DNA of 27,464 nt from Chara braunii (lineage: Eukaryota; Streptophyta; Charophyceae; Charales; Characeae). Below the pieces are notes generated by a model. The model was not told the DNA's origin. It made no database searches and saw nothing but the letters and a program-made list of their open reading frames with translations. This document shows, piece after piece, positions 1-7,475 of this stretch. Position numbers and translations under genes: made by a program. Each line of letters opens with the position of its first letter. Within the stretch, counting starts at the first letter, position 1. The stretch lies in assembly GCA_003427395.1 (NCBI GenBank), contig BFEA01000631.1:442260-469723 (forward strand), written 5' to 3'.

Positions 1-35
<35 letters not shown>

Positions 36-95
36 CAGAGTGAGCGAAGTCAGAGAGAGAAGCGAGACAAGAGAGAGAGAGTGAGAGGGAAAAGA
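1..95. repeat. (GA)n microsatellite, interrupted
   Basis: Bases 1-35 are pure AG dinucleotides and the tract continues in interrupted form to about 95. It lies inside the LTR of element 1. GA/CT tracts recur in the gypsy LTRs at 8957-9105 and 27426-27464. Confidence 0.9.
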
Positions 96-310
96 TAGAA
101 GCCATAGCCGCCACCTGATTGAGATCCGCTGTGTGTGTGGGTGTGCGGCATAGCCACTGGAGACAAACCTTCTTGTAAATTGATAATTATATTGGAGACG
201 ACATCTTCCAGTGTTGATTGTATCTCGATTTGGCTTCTCACATGTGATCTCTCATGTGAATGTTCATTGGTGTATGCTAGGTGAACTTGACGAGTACTTG
301 GCTCATTTCA
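1..310 (+). mobile_element. 3' part of a 5' LTR, element 1 (Ty3/gypsy)
   Basis: The window opens inside a long terminal repeat. The reason is downstream: a canonical primer-binding site begins at 312, and LTRs end one to a few bases before the PBS. The segment ends in CA at 309-310, as LTRs do. It starts with a GA microsatellite, as the other LTRs here carry GA/CT tracts. The matching 3' LTR starts at 1810, but its own end was not found, so the two LTRs cannot be aligned. The left boundary lies outside the window. Confidence 0.6.
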
Positions 311-311
311 G

Positions 312-323
312 TGGTATCAGAGC
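312..323 (+). other. Primer-binding site (initiator tRNA-Met), element 1
   Basis: TGGTATCAGAGC is complementary to the 3' end of plant initiator methionine tRNA and is the standard minus-strand primer site of plant LTR retrotransposons. It lies one base after the proposed LTR end. Confidence 0.85.
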
Positions 324-864
324 TGGTTCCCGCTGCATCCGCTCGGAGTTGAGACGCTGGCAAGGAAGAAGGCCGACGGGCAAAAGATATTGCGTTCCGA
401 AATCGGGTTGAACTTTTGGTGAGGGCCGGCGGATGAAGGCGATCGAGGGCGGGGGGGCGTGCAGAGTGGTGCGTGTACCGAATTGTTCACAGCACGCCAG
501 AAAACGAGAGAGTGCGCCCATGGGGCCGGGCGGTGGCGGGTGTAGATGCAAGGGAATATCTCGAAGCGGCCGCCGTCGATAGGCGGGCAGGGGCTGTTTT
601 TCCTTTTTTTTCTTTTTCGTCGGGGCAGCAGTTTGTCGTCTCGTTTTTCATTTTCTTTTTCGTCGGGGCAGCAGTTTGTCGTTTTGTTTTTCATTTTCTT
701 TTCATCGGGGCAGCAGTTTGTCGATTCGTTTTTCATTTTCTGCGGACATGGCCCGCACCGCCCGCACCGCGGGCACTTAGCTAGTATATATATATACAGG
801 GTAACCGGCGTTCGGGATGGGCCGATAACAGTGGCAGCCCATAGCGAAGGAGTGTGGGTCTGAA
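324..864 (+). other. Leader remnant of element 1, no gene seen
   Basis: Sequence between the PBS and the first recognisable integrase codons. No gag, protease or RT similarity is visible, so most of the internal region has been deleted. The stretch holds a three-copy 42-43 bp tandem repeat (614-741) and a short TA run near 784-797. Open frames here on both strands come from the repeats. Confidence 0.55.
614..741. repeat. Tandem repeat, three units of about 43 bp
   Basis: Three imperfect units share the core CGGGGCAGCAGTTTGTCG followed by a TTTTTCATTTTC block. The cores begin at 621, 664 and 706, giving periods of 43 and 42 bp. Confidence 0.9.
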
Positions 865-1750
865 CTGACAATGAACTCAAGGGTCTACCAAATTTACCCT
901 GAAACAAACGGACAGGCTGAAAAGATCAACAAAGGGTACATCTATTATGAAACTACATCACCCCAGACCAGTTAGACTGGGGTGAACACCTATTGCAAGT
1001 AGCTAGGCTGTACAAAAGTGTCATGCAGTCAGCTGCTGGCCAAACTTCAGGCCAATTACACCTTGGCTGGAAACCAAGAAGACCATTGCACTCCTTGTTT
1101 CCAGGCGAACGCCGGAAATATCCACTGGATCTACATGATTTGCAGGCGAATGCCGGAAATACCCTTTGGAACTACATGATTCGCACAGCAGTGTAAACAG
1201 TTGCTGCATAAAACTGTTCAGCAACTACGGAAATCTCAGCATGTGATAATCGAATAAGATAACGAACATAGATTAATAGATATGTTCCAGGTTGGCGGTC
1301 TAGCTTCGGTTAAGCCATCGGAGTTTACACCATATGAGCATGTCTCAAAGTTGATCCCACAATACTACATACCGTGGACAGTCTTAGATATTGTAGGAGA
1401 TTAAGCAGATGGGTACTACTTATGTCATTGACGATCCCCCTCACCTTTTTTACTTACCTGACTTTTCACACATCCAAACTGTTACCTTCTTCAGTGAACT
1501 GTCAATTTCCCTCACGAAAGTCAATGCTACCTCCCTCCATGGACGGCCATGTTGTCGTGGATTCTATCCGAGAGCATTGGTCCATGCTGTTGCCTAAGCC
1601 AAAAGGCAGAGAACCACCACCAAAGCCACAAATGCAGCTCGGATGCTGTTCAGACGTCACCTGGATCCAAGCGAAGATCAGTGGTTCACGGAACAGGAAC
1701 TCATGAAATCTACTCCCCAAGTGGTCACAGGATATGAGAGAGCTCTCCAA
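865..1750 (+). pseudogene. Ty3/gypsy integrase C-terminus plus chromodomain remnant, element 1
   Basis: Translated pieces in several frames match the end of a gypsy integrase. Bases 865-936 read LTMNSRVYQIYPETNGQAEK, a degraded form of the block before and around the third catalytic residue (the usual T-E-R is replaced by A-E-K). From 951 another frame reads NYITPDQLDWGEHL and then QLHLGWKPRRPLH, the alpha-helical part after the catalytic core. From 1282 comes FQVGG...PSEFTPYEHVSKLIPQYY...PWTVLDIVGD, the GPY/F-type segment, and near 1523-1600 PPSMDGHVVVDSIREH, the start of a chromodomain. At least three frame changes and several stops break it. The PPSMDGH..VD motif also occurs in the second gypsy element (26540-26580), so the two are related. 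Gag, protease and RT are absent. Confidence 0.75.
1102..1183. repeat. Two-copy 41-bp tandem duplication
   Basis: CAGGCGAA..GCCGGAAATA begins at 1102 and again at 1143. The units differ at several positions, so the duplication is not recent. It lies within the integrase remnant and helps break its frame. Confidence 0.85.
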
Positions 1751-1794
1751 AGAAAGCTACGGCAAGATTGAGAATAACATAGAGGACTACAAAC

Positions 1795-1809
1795 CCAAGG
1801 GGGTGGGAG
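1795..1809 (+). other. Polypurine tract, element 1
   Basis: The purine-rich AAGGGGGTGGGAG lies directly before TGTAAGGCCC, the proposed start of the 3' LTR. This is the expected plus-strand primer position. Confidence 0.7.
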
Positions 1810-2443
1810 TGTAAGGCCCGTAGGTGCAGCACGCAGTTCAGGGCCGATAGCCCTTCAGTCCCTGGTCCATGAGATACATGGCTGGTAGGTCCAGGTGTGG
1901 ACCTGGTAACACTGCATGACATGGTGGGTTATGGCTGACTCTGGAAACTTTCAGTAGGCAGTGCCTACCAGCCGAAGGAAGACTTGGGAACTTTGTGTAG
2001 GTCTAGGCCAGGTAAGTCAAGGGGACATTAGGACTGATACAGCGCTAGGTCAACTTGCATGAGCAGCAGGAAGGGGACAATACAATTGCCAGCGCCATAT
2101 CAGTATGCATTGGAATGGAAGCTGGCTGCCAAGCTGGTTGGGCACCATGTGTCATAGGTGGTGGTCAGACAGAGGTGGTCCTTGGGTAGTTGAGGAAGAC
2201 CATGACAAAAGTTGGCAGACACTCACCTGGTGGTTGGCAGGGAGAGCTCCAAGCAGGGGCAGACTTTTCTAGCAGTCATCGGCAGCAGTGGACAGAGCTC
2301 AGCAGCATGGTGGATGAGATAGATAGGCTAGGCTAGGCAGTAGTATAGGGCAAGGGTTACCTGAGGGGGAAACTGTATTGGTTGGATGGAGCTGAGAAGA
2401 GGTCTTTCATAATCAAGAGACTTCAATGTCGCATAAGTCCCTG

Positions 2444-2446
<3 letters not shown>
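1810..2446 (+). mobile_element. 3' LTR of element 1, interrupted
   Basis: It begins with TG directly after a polypurine tract and downstream of the chromodomain remnant. It carries no coding potential. The terminal sequence expected from the 5' copy (ending in CTCATTTCA) was not found before the (TTA)n tract at 2447, so the LTR is probably truncated or interrupted there. Nothing else is recognisable in this stretch. Confidence 0.55.

Positions 2447-2494
<48 letters not shown>
2447..2494. repeat. (TTA)n microsatellite
   Basis: An almost uninterrupted TTA trinucleotide run of about 16 units. It is followed by CTAGGATACCAG and a GC-rich block whose relative occurs in opposite orientation at 3763-3832. 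Confidence 0.95.
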
Positions 2495-2495
<1 letters not shown>

Positions 2496-2560
2496 TAGGA
2501 TACCAGAGTGGCCCGGGGTCACTTGCCCAGCCGGGCCAAAAAAATAAAAAAAAATAAAAA

Positions 2561-3612
2561 TGTGAGGATTGAGCCCTTAAGAAGGGGCCTTTCCATGATG
2601 AACATGTTCTGGGCTAAGGTCCCAGTAAGCCTAGTGCCCGCCCTAAGTGAAGGCGGGCCAGCAAATCAACAAGAGCCCTCTGTGCAAACATTTCACGAAG
2701 TGGGGTCCATACAGTTGCAGCACGCCAGTTGGTTGGTGTGCACCAAGTATCNGAGCTCTGCANATGCAGAAANCCCAGGGCCCCGAGTTGGTTAGGCCCT
2801 GGGCACATAAACGTGAGGCCGACAATGCATGCTGGATATAGAGGCCGAAAATGCCAAAGGGAAACCGGTCCACTATCTGAATCTGGCCGCAGGCCTTGAC
2901 GAAAGAGGCGCAACTGCATCTCCTGGGCCCCCAAATGCATCGGGCCTGGGTACAGGCACTGGGGCCCAGACACAGGCTCAAGGGAGGCCGCCCACACGCA
3001 ACACTGGCATATAGGCAAGCAGGGCGAGTGGGCAGGAATCTTGGCCAATGCGAGCATTGCCGGCACGCTGCGCGAATGCGAGCTGCTGCGCTGCTGCGCT
3101 GCGCTAGGCTGAGGTGAGAGACAGGCAGGCGCTAGGCGGTAGGGCGCTGCCTGTAGACAGGGCGCTGGCGGCCATAGCCGGGCTGCCTGAGGGCGCAGGG
3201 GAGGTGAGGGCGAAGGTGGTTCTTCGGAGGTGAAGAGCGCTGTGAGGGATAACAAGGGAGAGTGAGGGTGAAGAGAGAGGACGTACCTGGTGGAGAGGAG
3301 GTCGGCATTGGAGTTGACATCATCACTCGCTGGTCGTCAAGTTGTCTGGTTGCTTTCATTGCTGTAGTTGTAGTGATAGGCTGTAGAGTAGGTAGGGCGC
3401 CTGGCGCCATTCAAGAGAGAGAGCTACATTGGGTTATGCTGTTGGTGTTGCCTGATTGGGCTTGGACATTGACTCACGATTCTTCTGTATCGTTCTCAAA
3501 TGGATGGTTACTCGGTTCCATTGTGCTATCTGCTCTTGCTTTGACTACTTGGACTTCAGTGTGATTTTGCAATCTGGATTTCTGTGCTTCGTCCACATTC
3601 ATGTTCCTTGCA
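2561..3612 (+). mobile_element. Possible solo LTR, about 1.05 kb
   Basis: The segment starts TGTGAGG and ends CCTTGCA, an imperfect terminal inverted pair with TG...CA ends. The ten bases before it (2551-2560) and the ten after it (3613-3622) are both AAAATAAAAA. It has no convincing ORF; the long minus-strand open frames come from GC-rich composition and contain Ns. The context of A-rich DNA on both sides means the flanking repeat could be low-complexity coincidence, and a 10-bp duplication is longer than the usual 5 bp of LTR elements. Treat it as a candidate only. Confidence 0.4.
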
Positions 3613-3829
3613 AAAATAAAAAAAAATATTTTTAATTTTTATTTTTTATTCTAAATTTGGTGAAGAATTTCGATGTGACCCTGAGGCAAAAGTTGTTCAG
3701 TTTATTTTTCTGCACAACATAGTTTTTTTTCGGATTTTTTATGTATATATATATATTTTTTTTGCTGGGACCTTCCCTGGTCCTTGCACGGGCTGGCCAC
3801 CCGGGACCCGGGCTTCCCGGCTGGTAGCC
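3613..3829. other. AT-rich spacer, no gene seen
   Basis: A/T homopolymers, a short (TA)n at 3743-3756 and, from about 3763, a GC-rich block (GGACC..GGGACCCGGG..GCTGGTAGCC). Reverse complemented, that block resembles 2495-2545. No coding signal. Confidence 0.6.
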
Positions 3830-3855
3830 TATTATTATTATTATTATTATTATTA

Positions 3856-3890
<35 letters not shown>

Positions 3891-3892
3891 TT
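3830..3892. repeat. (TTA)n microsatellite
   Basis: A TTA run of about 20 units with one G at 3858. It runs directly into the T-rich tail of LINE A. Confidence 0.95.
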
Positions 3893-3948
3893 TTATTTTT
3901 TATTTTTTATTTTGTATTTTTTTTTTTAAACAGAACCTCGTGTTTCTG

Positions 3949-3969
3949 GCTCCTACCATTCTGGGGAGC
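3949..3969 (-). other. Conserved stem-loop near the LINE A 3' end
   Basis: GCTCC (3949-3953) and GGAGC (3965-3969) form a 5-bp stem with an 11-base loop, about 22 bases from the poly(A) tail. The same stem and loop length occur in LINE B (10186-10206). Confidence 0.5.
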
Positions 3970-3989
3970 AACAGTCCGGTTCCTTTCCC

Positions 3990-4087
3990 CCATAATGGGG
4001 GGAGCGTGTGTACGTCACTTATGTATCTCTTATTGGCCACTCAATAAGAGATACATAAGTGACGTACACACGCTCCCCCCATTATGG
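3990..4087. repeat. Perfect 46-bp inverted repeat, 6-nt loop
   Basis: Bases 3990-4035 are the exact reverse complement of 4042-4087, with GCCACT between. The first non-pairing bases outside are 3989 and 4088. It sits in the LINE A 3' UTR and has no counterpart at the same place in LINE B. Confidence 0.97.
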
Positions 4088-4324
4088 CTGGGAGGACCGA
4101 GAGGGCGGCATTGATTACTTCCCCTAGGAAGGATATACCACCCCTCACCCCTGCCTAAGCTAGCCTGTACTATGTTCATTAGCAGTCCCTATGATCCCAG
4201 TTCTACTCCTCTCGGTAATGAAACTGTCGGATAGGCGTGTTTTACCAGAGTGTGGGGGAACACATATGAAACTCTTGAAGAACACTTAAAAAAAAACTAT
4301 TTGTCTAATTTCTGTATAAATCCT

Positions 4325-4338
4325 AAACCCTAAACCCT
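4325..4338. repeat. Two telomere-like heptamers (CCCTAAA type)
   Basis: AAACCCTAAACCCT contains two plant-type telomere heptamers and the telo-box AAACCCTAA. The corresponding LINE B position (10512-10522) has a single degenerate unit, so this is part of the LINE 3' UTR and not a chromosome end. Confidence 0.6.
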
Positions 4339-4459
4339 CCGTTGGAATGTTACATTGCTATAACAATTGGTAGTCAGAAAGGAAAAACCTGTAGTGATCT
4401 AAAACGGAGGATAATTTTATCCTATCCACTTTCGTGTCCCTCTTAAAATGTCCTTCCTT

Positions 4460-4684
4460 TTATACCAATCCCAGGTTAACTACCTGTGACTGGGCCTGAG
4501 CTAGTGACGTTAGGTTTTCTGTCTCTTCCTGTTGATCCCTCTGTTGGGACCCTGCAATTTTCCAGAGTAGCCTTGGAGTATTGCCTTCAATGTCTCCTAG
4601 CTTTCCTTCTCCCAGTCTTTCTTTTTTAAACTTGTCGACAATTTCTTGTTGCCTTGTGGGGTCTAATTTTATGAGCTTCGCCAC
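4460..4684 (-). pseudogene. LINE A ORF2, extreme C-terminus remnant
   Basis: A 74-codon open frame, charged and Lys/Glu/Gln-rich (KKERLGEGKLGDIEG, then LLWKIAGSQQRDQQEE). It lies where LINE B ORF2 ends in a charged, probably coiled-coil tail containing KLWLLEEKIAKLEGE. Similarity is weak apart from the LW.KIA pattern, so the assignment rests mainly on position and composition. It is separated from the preceding segment by stops. Confidence 0.5.
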
Positions 4685-4748
4685 TTTGTTACAATCTGCT
4701 TGATATTCGTCCTGTAGAAGGTGAAGGAAATTCTGCTAAGCTTCAGAC

Positions 4749-5120
4749 TCAAATATAGATTGAGAAGTTAATAGTCTCCTTGCACCTTCTTTTCCATGTT
4801 ATCCAAAGTGTAAGAGGTCGGAGTCTCCGAAAGAAGGTCCTTTGCCACACCGTGGTTAGGTTTGGCTCCGGCCGTCCAGTTAGCCGTGTGATGCTGTTGC
4901 CTGGCAGGGTTGTTCCTGTTAGAGAAGCCCACAACGATTCGGTTTTCTTCCAAATCTCGGTCGCCTTTGAACAGTAAAGCAAGCAGTGTAGGAGGTCTTC
5001 AGGGACTCCCTCCTGACAAATAGCACAGAGGTCATCTAGTGGTTGTCTATCCACCAGTGAACGCCGCCTGCTCAGCCACTTGTTGACTGGAAGTGCATGA
5101 TAGTAGATGAGCCCTTGCAT
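4749..5120 (-). pseudogene. LINE A ORF2, zf-RVT domain segment
   Basis: This 123-codon frame aligns well with the C-terminal zinc-binding region of LINE B ORF2. It reads QGLIYYHALPVNKWLSRRR, then CAICQEGVPEDLLHCLLYC, and ends LTLWITWKRRCKETI. LINE B has LQWLIIYWALPVNQWLAKRR, CKVCNLNMEESLVHCLIDC and TLWVIWKARCKATL. The C-x2-C ... H-C-x3-C pattern is the reverse-transcriptase zinc-binding signature (zf-RVT) common at the end of plant LINE ORF2 proteins. The metal ligands are intact although the protein is cut into pieces. Confidence 0.85.
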
Positions 5121-5192
5121 ACTCCTGATGCGGGTGTTTCTGATTGCTAACGGGACTTGCCATGAGATCTGAGTCCCGGTCCCTAAACCACC

Positions 5193-5570
5193 CTAAACAT
5201 GCTTCTGCAATCTTGTTAGAAGTGTGTCACTTGTATTGACTGATCGCCTCCGAAGTTTGTATCCGAACCTGGTTGTGTAATCGAGGATACTTGTTCTGCG
5301 TTCTACCGTTGTTTGAGCAGAAGAAGTTTTCCATGCCCATTCTGCTCGGTCGAGTTCGAGGTCTTGCAACTCCTCCGTGGGGTTGAAGATTCTATACTTG
5401 TCATCTTCAATCACTCTCACTTTCTTTACTGTCGACATCCTGGCGGTTACTTTAGCTTCACTTGTCTTAGCGACGACGCTTATAGTCTGTTCCGAATGCT
5501 GTATGTTATGAATTGACCACAATGCCCATTCTCCTGTCGGACCTGTGGGCTTGACGAAAGATAGGGCCAC
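5193..5570 (-). pseudogene. LINE A ORF2, segment between RT and zf-RVT
   Basis: A 125-codon frame with KKVRVIEDDKYRIFNPTEELQDLELDRAEWAW and RFGYKLRRRSV in order. LINE B ORF2 has LRKVRVCTFKK, LFRPDLDIKDLEVDPAEWGW and KIGYKVGNL in the same order, just before its zinc-binding domain. No catalytic residues are expected in this linker. A stop follows the segment, and the next piece (4749-5120) continues after a short gap. Confidence 0.8.
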
Positions 5571-5723
5571 TGTCGGGATAGCTTCCCATCTTCCCGTAGC
5601 CCACTCTCCTGCTGTCTATTTGGAGGTGGCATGTAGAAGCTGCACCTATTCTGGGGGAATTTATTGAAGAAGGGCCGTGAGGTTGTCTAGCAGATTATGG
5701 CAACCCTTGAGCGTATCCCGGAG

Positions 5724-6050
5724 TTATGGACATGTTTTCCATTGGTTGTGCTGGCTGTTCCATATGTGACTGATTTTGCAGACGCCCTTCTCCACCCACT
5801 TAATCCAGCGTTCATCCTGGGTCGTTAGCGTCCAGGGTTTATCAGCTTGATTTTTTATCCATTGGTTGCAGAAGAGCGATTGCATTAACACTTCTTCCCT
5901 ATTTGTTGGTCGTCGCGTCTTAGTTGGGAAGATCTCCCTCCAAGATTTGATGAGGTACATCCAGTACTCCTCCTGCGAGACGTGTTGCGGTTGATGGTGA
6001 TACTGATGCAGTACTCCTCGGCGGGCGGACCATGATTGGACATCAGGCAA
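5724..6050 (-). pseudogene. LINE A ORF2, post-RT segment
   Basis: A 108-codon frame containing LIKSWREIFPTKTRRPTNRE and DERWIKWVEKGVCKISHIWN. LINE B ORF2 has LIKNWRTCFPKKIRSPRIKE and GKRWRKWIGGGVWKIDHIWN, so this is the region after the RT fingers, palm and thumb. It is the first recognisable ORF2 sequence after the gap: homology stops near 6050, and the roughly 500 residues holding the RT core are missing between here and 6446. Confidence 0.8.
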
Positions 6051-6276
6051 AAGTATCCTCTCATATTAGCCAGGGTATATGTATATGAATTTCATTATTT
6101 ATGATGTTATTGATTCTTCTTTTTACATTCAGTACAATCATTTATCGTTATTCTTTTTATTATAGAACTAGGACAGACAAACTCTACGTGACAAATATGG
6201 AGGAAAAAATAAAAGGAACGAGGATCAAGTTCCGTTCAACGGTTCAACCATTCAAACAAAGAGAAAGAAAGTAGAA

Positions 6277-6366
<90 letters not shown>

Positions 6367-6445
6367 ACTTGTATTGTATTTCTATATAGTATATTTAGTG
6401 AATAAGTAGATTTATTTAGTATCTATTGAAATAAATGATGTTTAT
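6051..6445. other. AT-rich insert replacing the LINE A RT core
   Basis: About 390 bp with no similarity to LINE B and no coding signal. It is AT-rich on both sides of a long GA microsatellite (6283-6361). The LINE reading resumes on each side, so this marks an insertion plus deletion or a deletion with filler DNA. No clear terminal repeats or target duplication are visible. Confidence 0.6.
6283..6361. repeat. (GA)n microsatellite
   Basis: About 39 uninterrupted GA dinucleotides, preceded by a purine-rich GAAAGAAAG stretch. Confidence 0.95.
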
Positions 6446-6669
6446 ATGGTCAACATTTCTTGAGGGTCCGATGTTGTAGTATCTCCCTTCTTCAGCTGAT
6501 CGATGAGTTTATTGCGCGCATTAATTTTAATGCTATGAAAAAAGTACTTGATCAACCGAGTTTATTGCGCGCATTAATTTTAATCTTCCGAAAAAAGTAC
6601 TTAGTCATCCTTTCTCCTTCCTCCAGTTCCTTGACTCTGGCTCGTAGTCGTAGCCTTGCGTCTTTCTAG
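6446..6669 (-). pseudogene. LINE A ORF2, pre-RT linker remnant
   Basis: On the minus strand the sequence reads LRARVKELEEGERMTKYFF and then INARNK. LINE B ORF2 begins MRARVKDWECNECMTKFFF, INANHRN at the same place. Further on, IDQLKKGDTTTSDPQEM resembles the loop that usually precedes the RT fingers in LINEs. A 53-bp tandem duplication (6498-6603) has doubled the INARN part and shifted the frame. Confidence 0.75.
6498..6603. repeat. 53-bp tandem duplication
   Basis: GAGTTTATTGCGCGCATTAA begins at 6505 and again at 6558, and AAAAAAGTACTT follows each copy. It lies within the LINE A ORF2 remnant. Confidence 0.92.
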
Positions 6670-6749
6670 TCCTTCCACTTCGACAGATGGCGTTTCGTTG
6701 CAAAGAGTGCTTCTTTAAGATGTGTCTGTCCCGGTTGGAATATTAGATT

Positions 6750-6967
6750 CTGCTCTGATGGTCCTGACTACTTGTCAGGTGCGTCTCTTGCAGACACAAG
6801 ATGTCTGGTGGGTGAGCACCATACCAATCCAACACTTCAGTCAAATTGTTTCACTTTCGCTCATTGGTGAGAATAGAAACCATGCCATTGACATTCCATG
6901 ATACCATCCGCAGGTCCGGCGTTGGATTAAGCCTTCTGGGTGCCAATGTCCCGTCCAAGACGTCCAT
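6750..6967 (-). pseudogene. LINE A ORF2 start, AP-endonuclease N-terminus
   Basis: A minus-strand ATG at 6967 opens MDVLDGTLAPRRLNP and leads into MVSWNVNGM, then, after one stop, PPDILCLQETH. These are the first two motifs of the EEP (APE-type) endonuclease that nicks target DNA in LINEs: the Asn in WN and the metal-binding Glu in QETH. LINE B has QSWNVRGL and PPDIICLQETHL. The frame closes soon after QETH; the remaining endonuclease (GDWN, SRID, DH motifs) is missing. It was found by translating the minus strand and is too short to stand out as a long ORF. Confidence 0.8.
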
Positions 6968-7047
6968 GATTAGTCAGTGACTTGGTTGTCTACCTCCTTT
7001 GGTCCCATTGTGTTGTTTTAGTTATGGAAGAAGGTGACTTCCTTCTT

Positions 7048-7308
7048 CTAAGCCAAAGCGTTGATTTTTGTGTGCCAACTGCCACCATTTGCCAGGAAAA
7101 GTCTATAGTTGGACACCATCGCAGCTGCGAAGGCCGATCTCTCTGCTGCTGCTCCCTGGCCCAAGAGCCCGTAGGGGCTAGACTCGACTATCTGCCAGGG
7201 AACCCACTCCAGGTCATCTGAGAGGACTAGTTTCTCATTTACCCATTTACGCAGACCATCACTGGACGCAGACCTGCCCTGTGTCGCTGTTCCGCCAGGT
7301 CCTTCCAT
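7048..7308 (-). pseudogene. LINE A ORF1, C-terminal segment
   Basis: An 86-codon frame: LVLSDDLEWVPWQIVESSPYGLLGQGAAAERSAFAAAMVSNYRLF. It matches the ORF1 C-terminus of LINE B (LSNNLKWKPWWWIASLPITALGNESTMTQNAVALATLIKSRIL) in order and spacing. The function of this ORF1 region is unknown to me. The preceding part lies in another frame (7239-7475), so a frameshift separates them. Confidence 0.7.
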
Positions 7309-7475
7309 TCTTCCACATTATCCTGCTGCCCACCTAGTGTGAACATTGGAGTGAGAGCATCTTGAAATTGAGGTGAGAACGTGCCGTCTTGGATTGCCTG
7401 GTTCGTTATTGTGATGAGAACCCCCGTCTGTGTACTGTGATCTCCCAGTCTTGGTGGGCAATGTTCCATTGGCAA
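7239..7475 (-). pseudogene. LINE A ORF1, segment before the C-terminus
   Basis: A 78-codon frame ending EWKDLAEQRHRAGLRPVMVCVNG. LINE B ORF1 has a Glu/Thr-rich stretch and then ARPLLVCLDHK at the same relative position, directly before LSNNLKWKPW. The overlap with 7048-7308 marks a frameshift near 7245-7300. It contributes to one broken ORF1 and is not a separate gene. Confidence 0.6.

Larger units (their letters stand above)
3928..4459 (-). other. LINE A 3' UTR
   Basis: Noncoding sequence between the ORF2 remnant and the poly(A) tail. Blocks match the LINE B 3' UTR: CTGGCTCC...ATTCTGGGGAGC..CAGTCCGGTTCCTTT next to the tail (3946-3987; LINE B 10183-10224), GCATTGATT near 4109 (LINE B near 10300), and TAAATCCTAA...ACCCTC.GTTG (4317-4345; LINE B 10510-10527). 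A 98-bp hairpin (3990-4087) interrupts it. Confidence 0.75.

Noticed and set aside
317-907. 196-codon minus-strand frame with repeated Cys-Cys-Pro-Asp-Glu-Lys motifs
   Set aside because: The repeats come from the 43-bp tandem DNA repeat, and the frame crosses the PBS and leader of element 1.
2614-3255. 213-codon minus-strand frame
   Set aside because: GC-rich composition, Ns inside, no recognisable domain, and overlapping open frames on the other strand.
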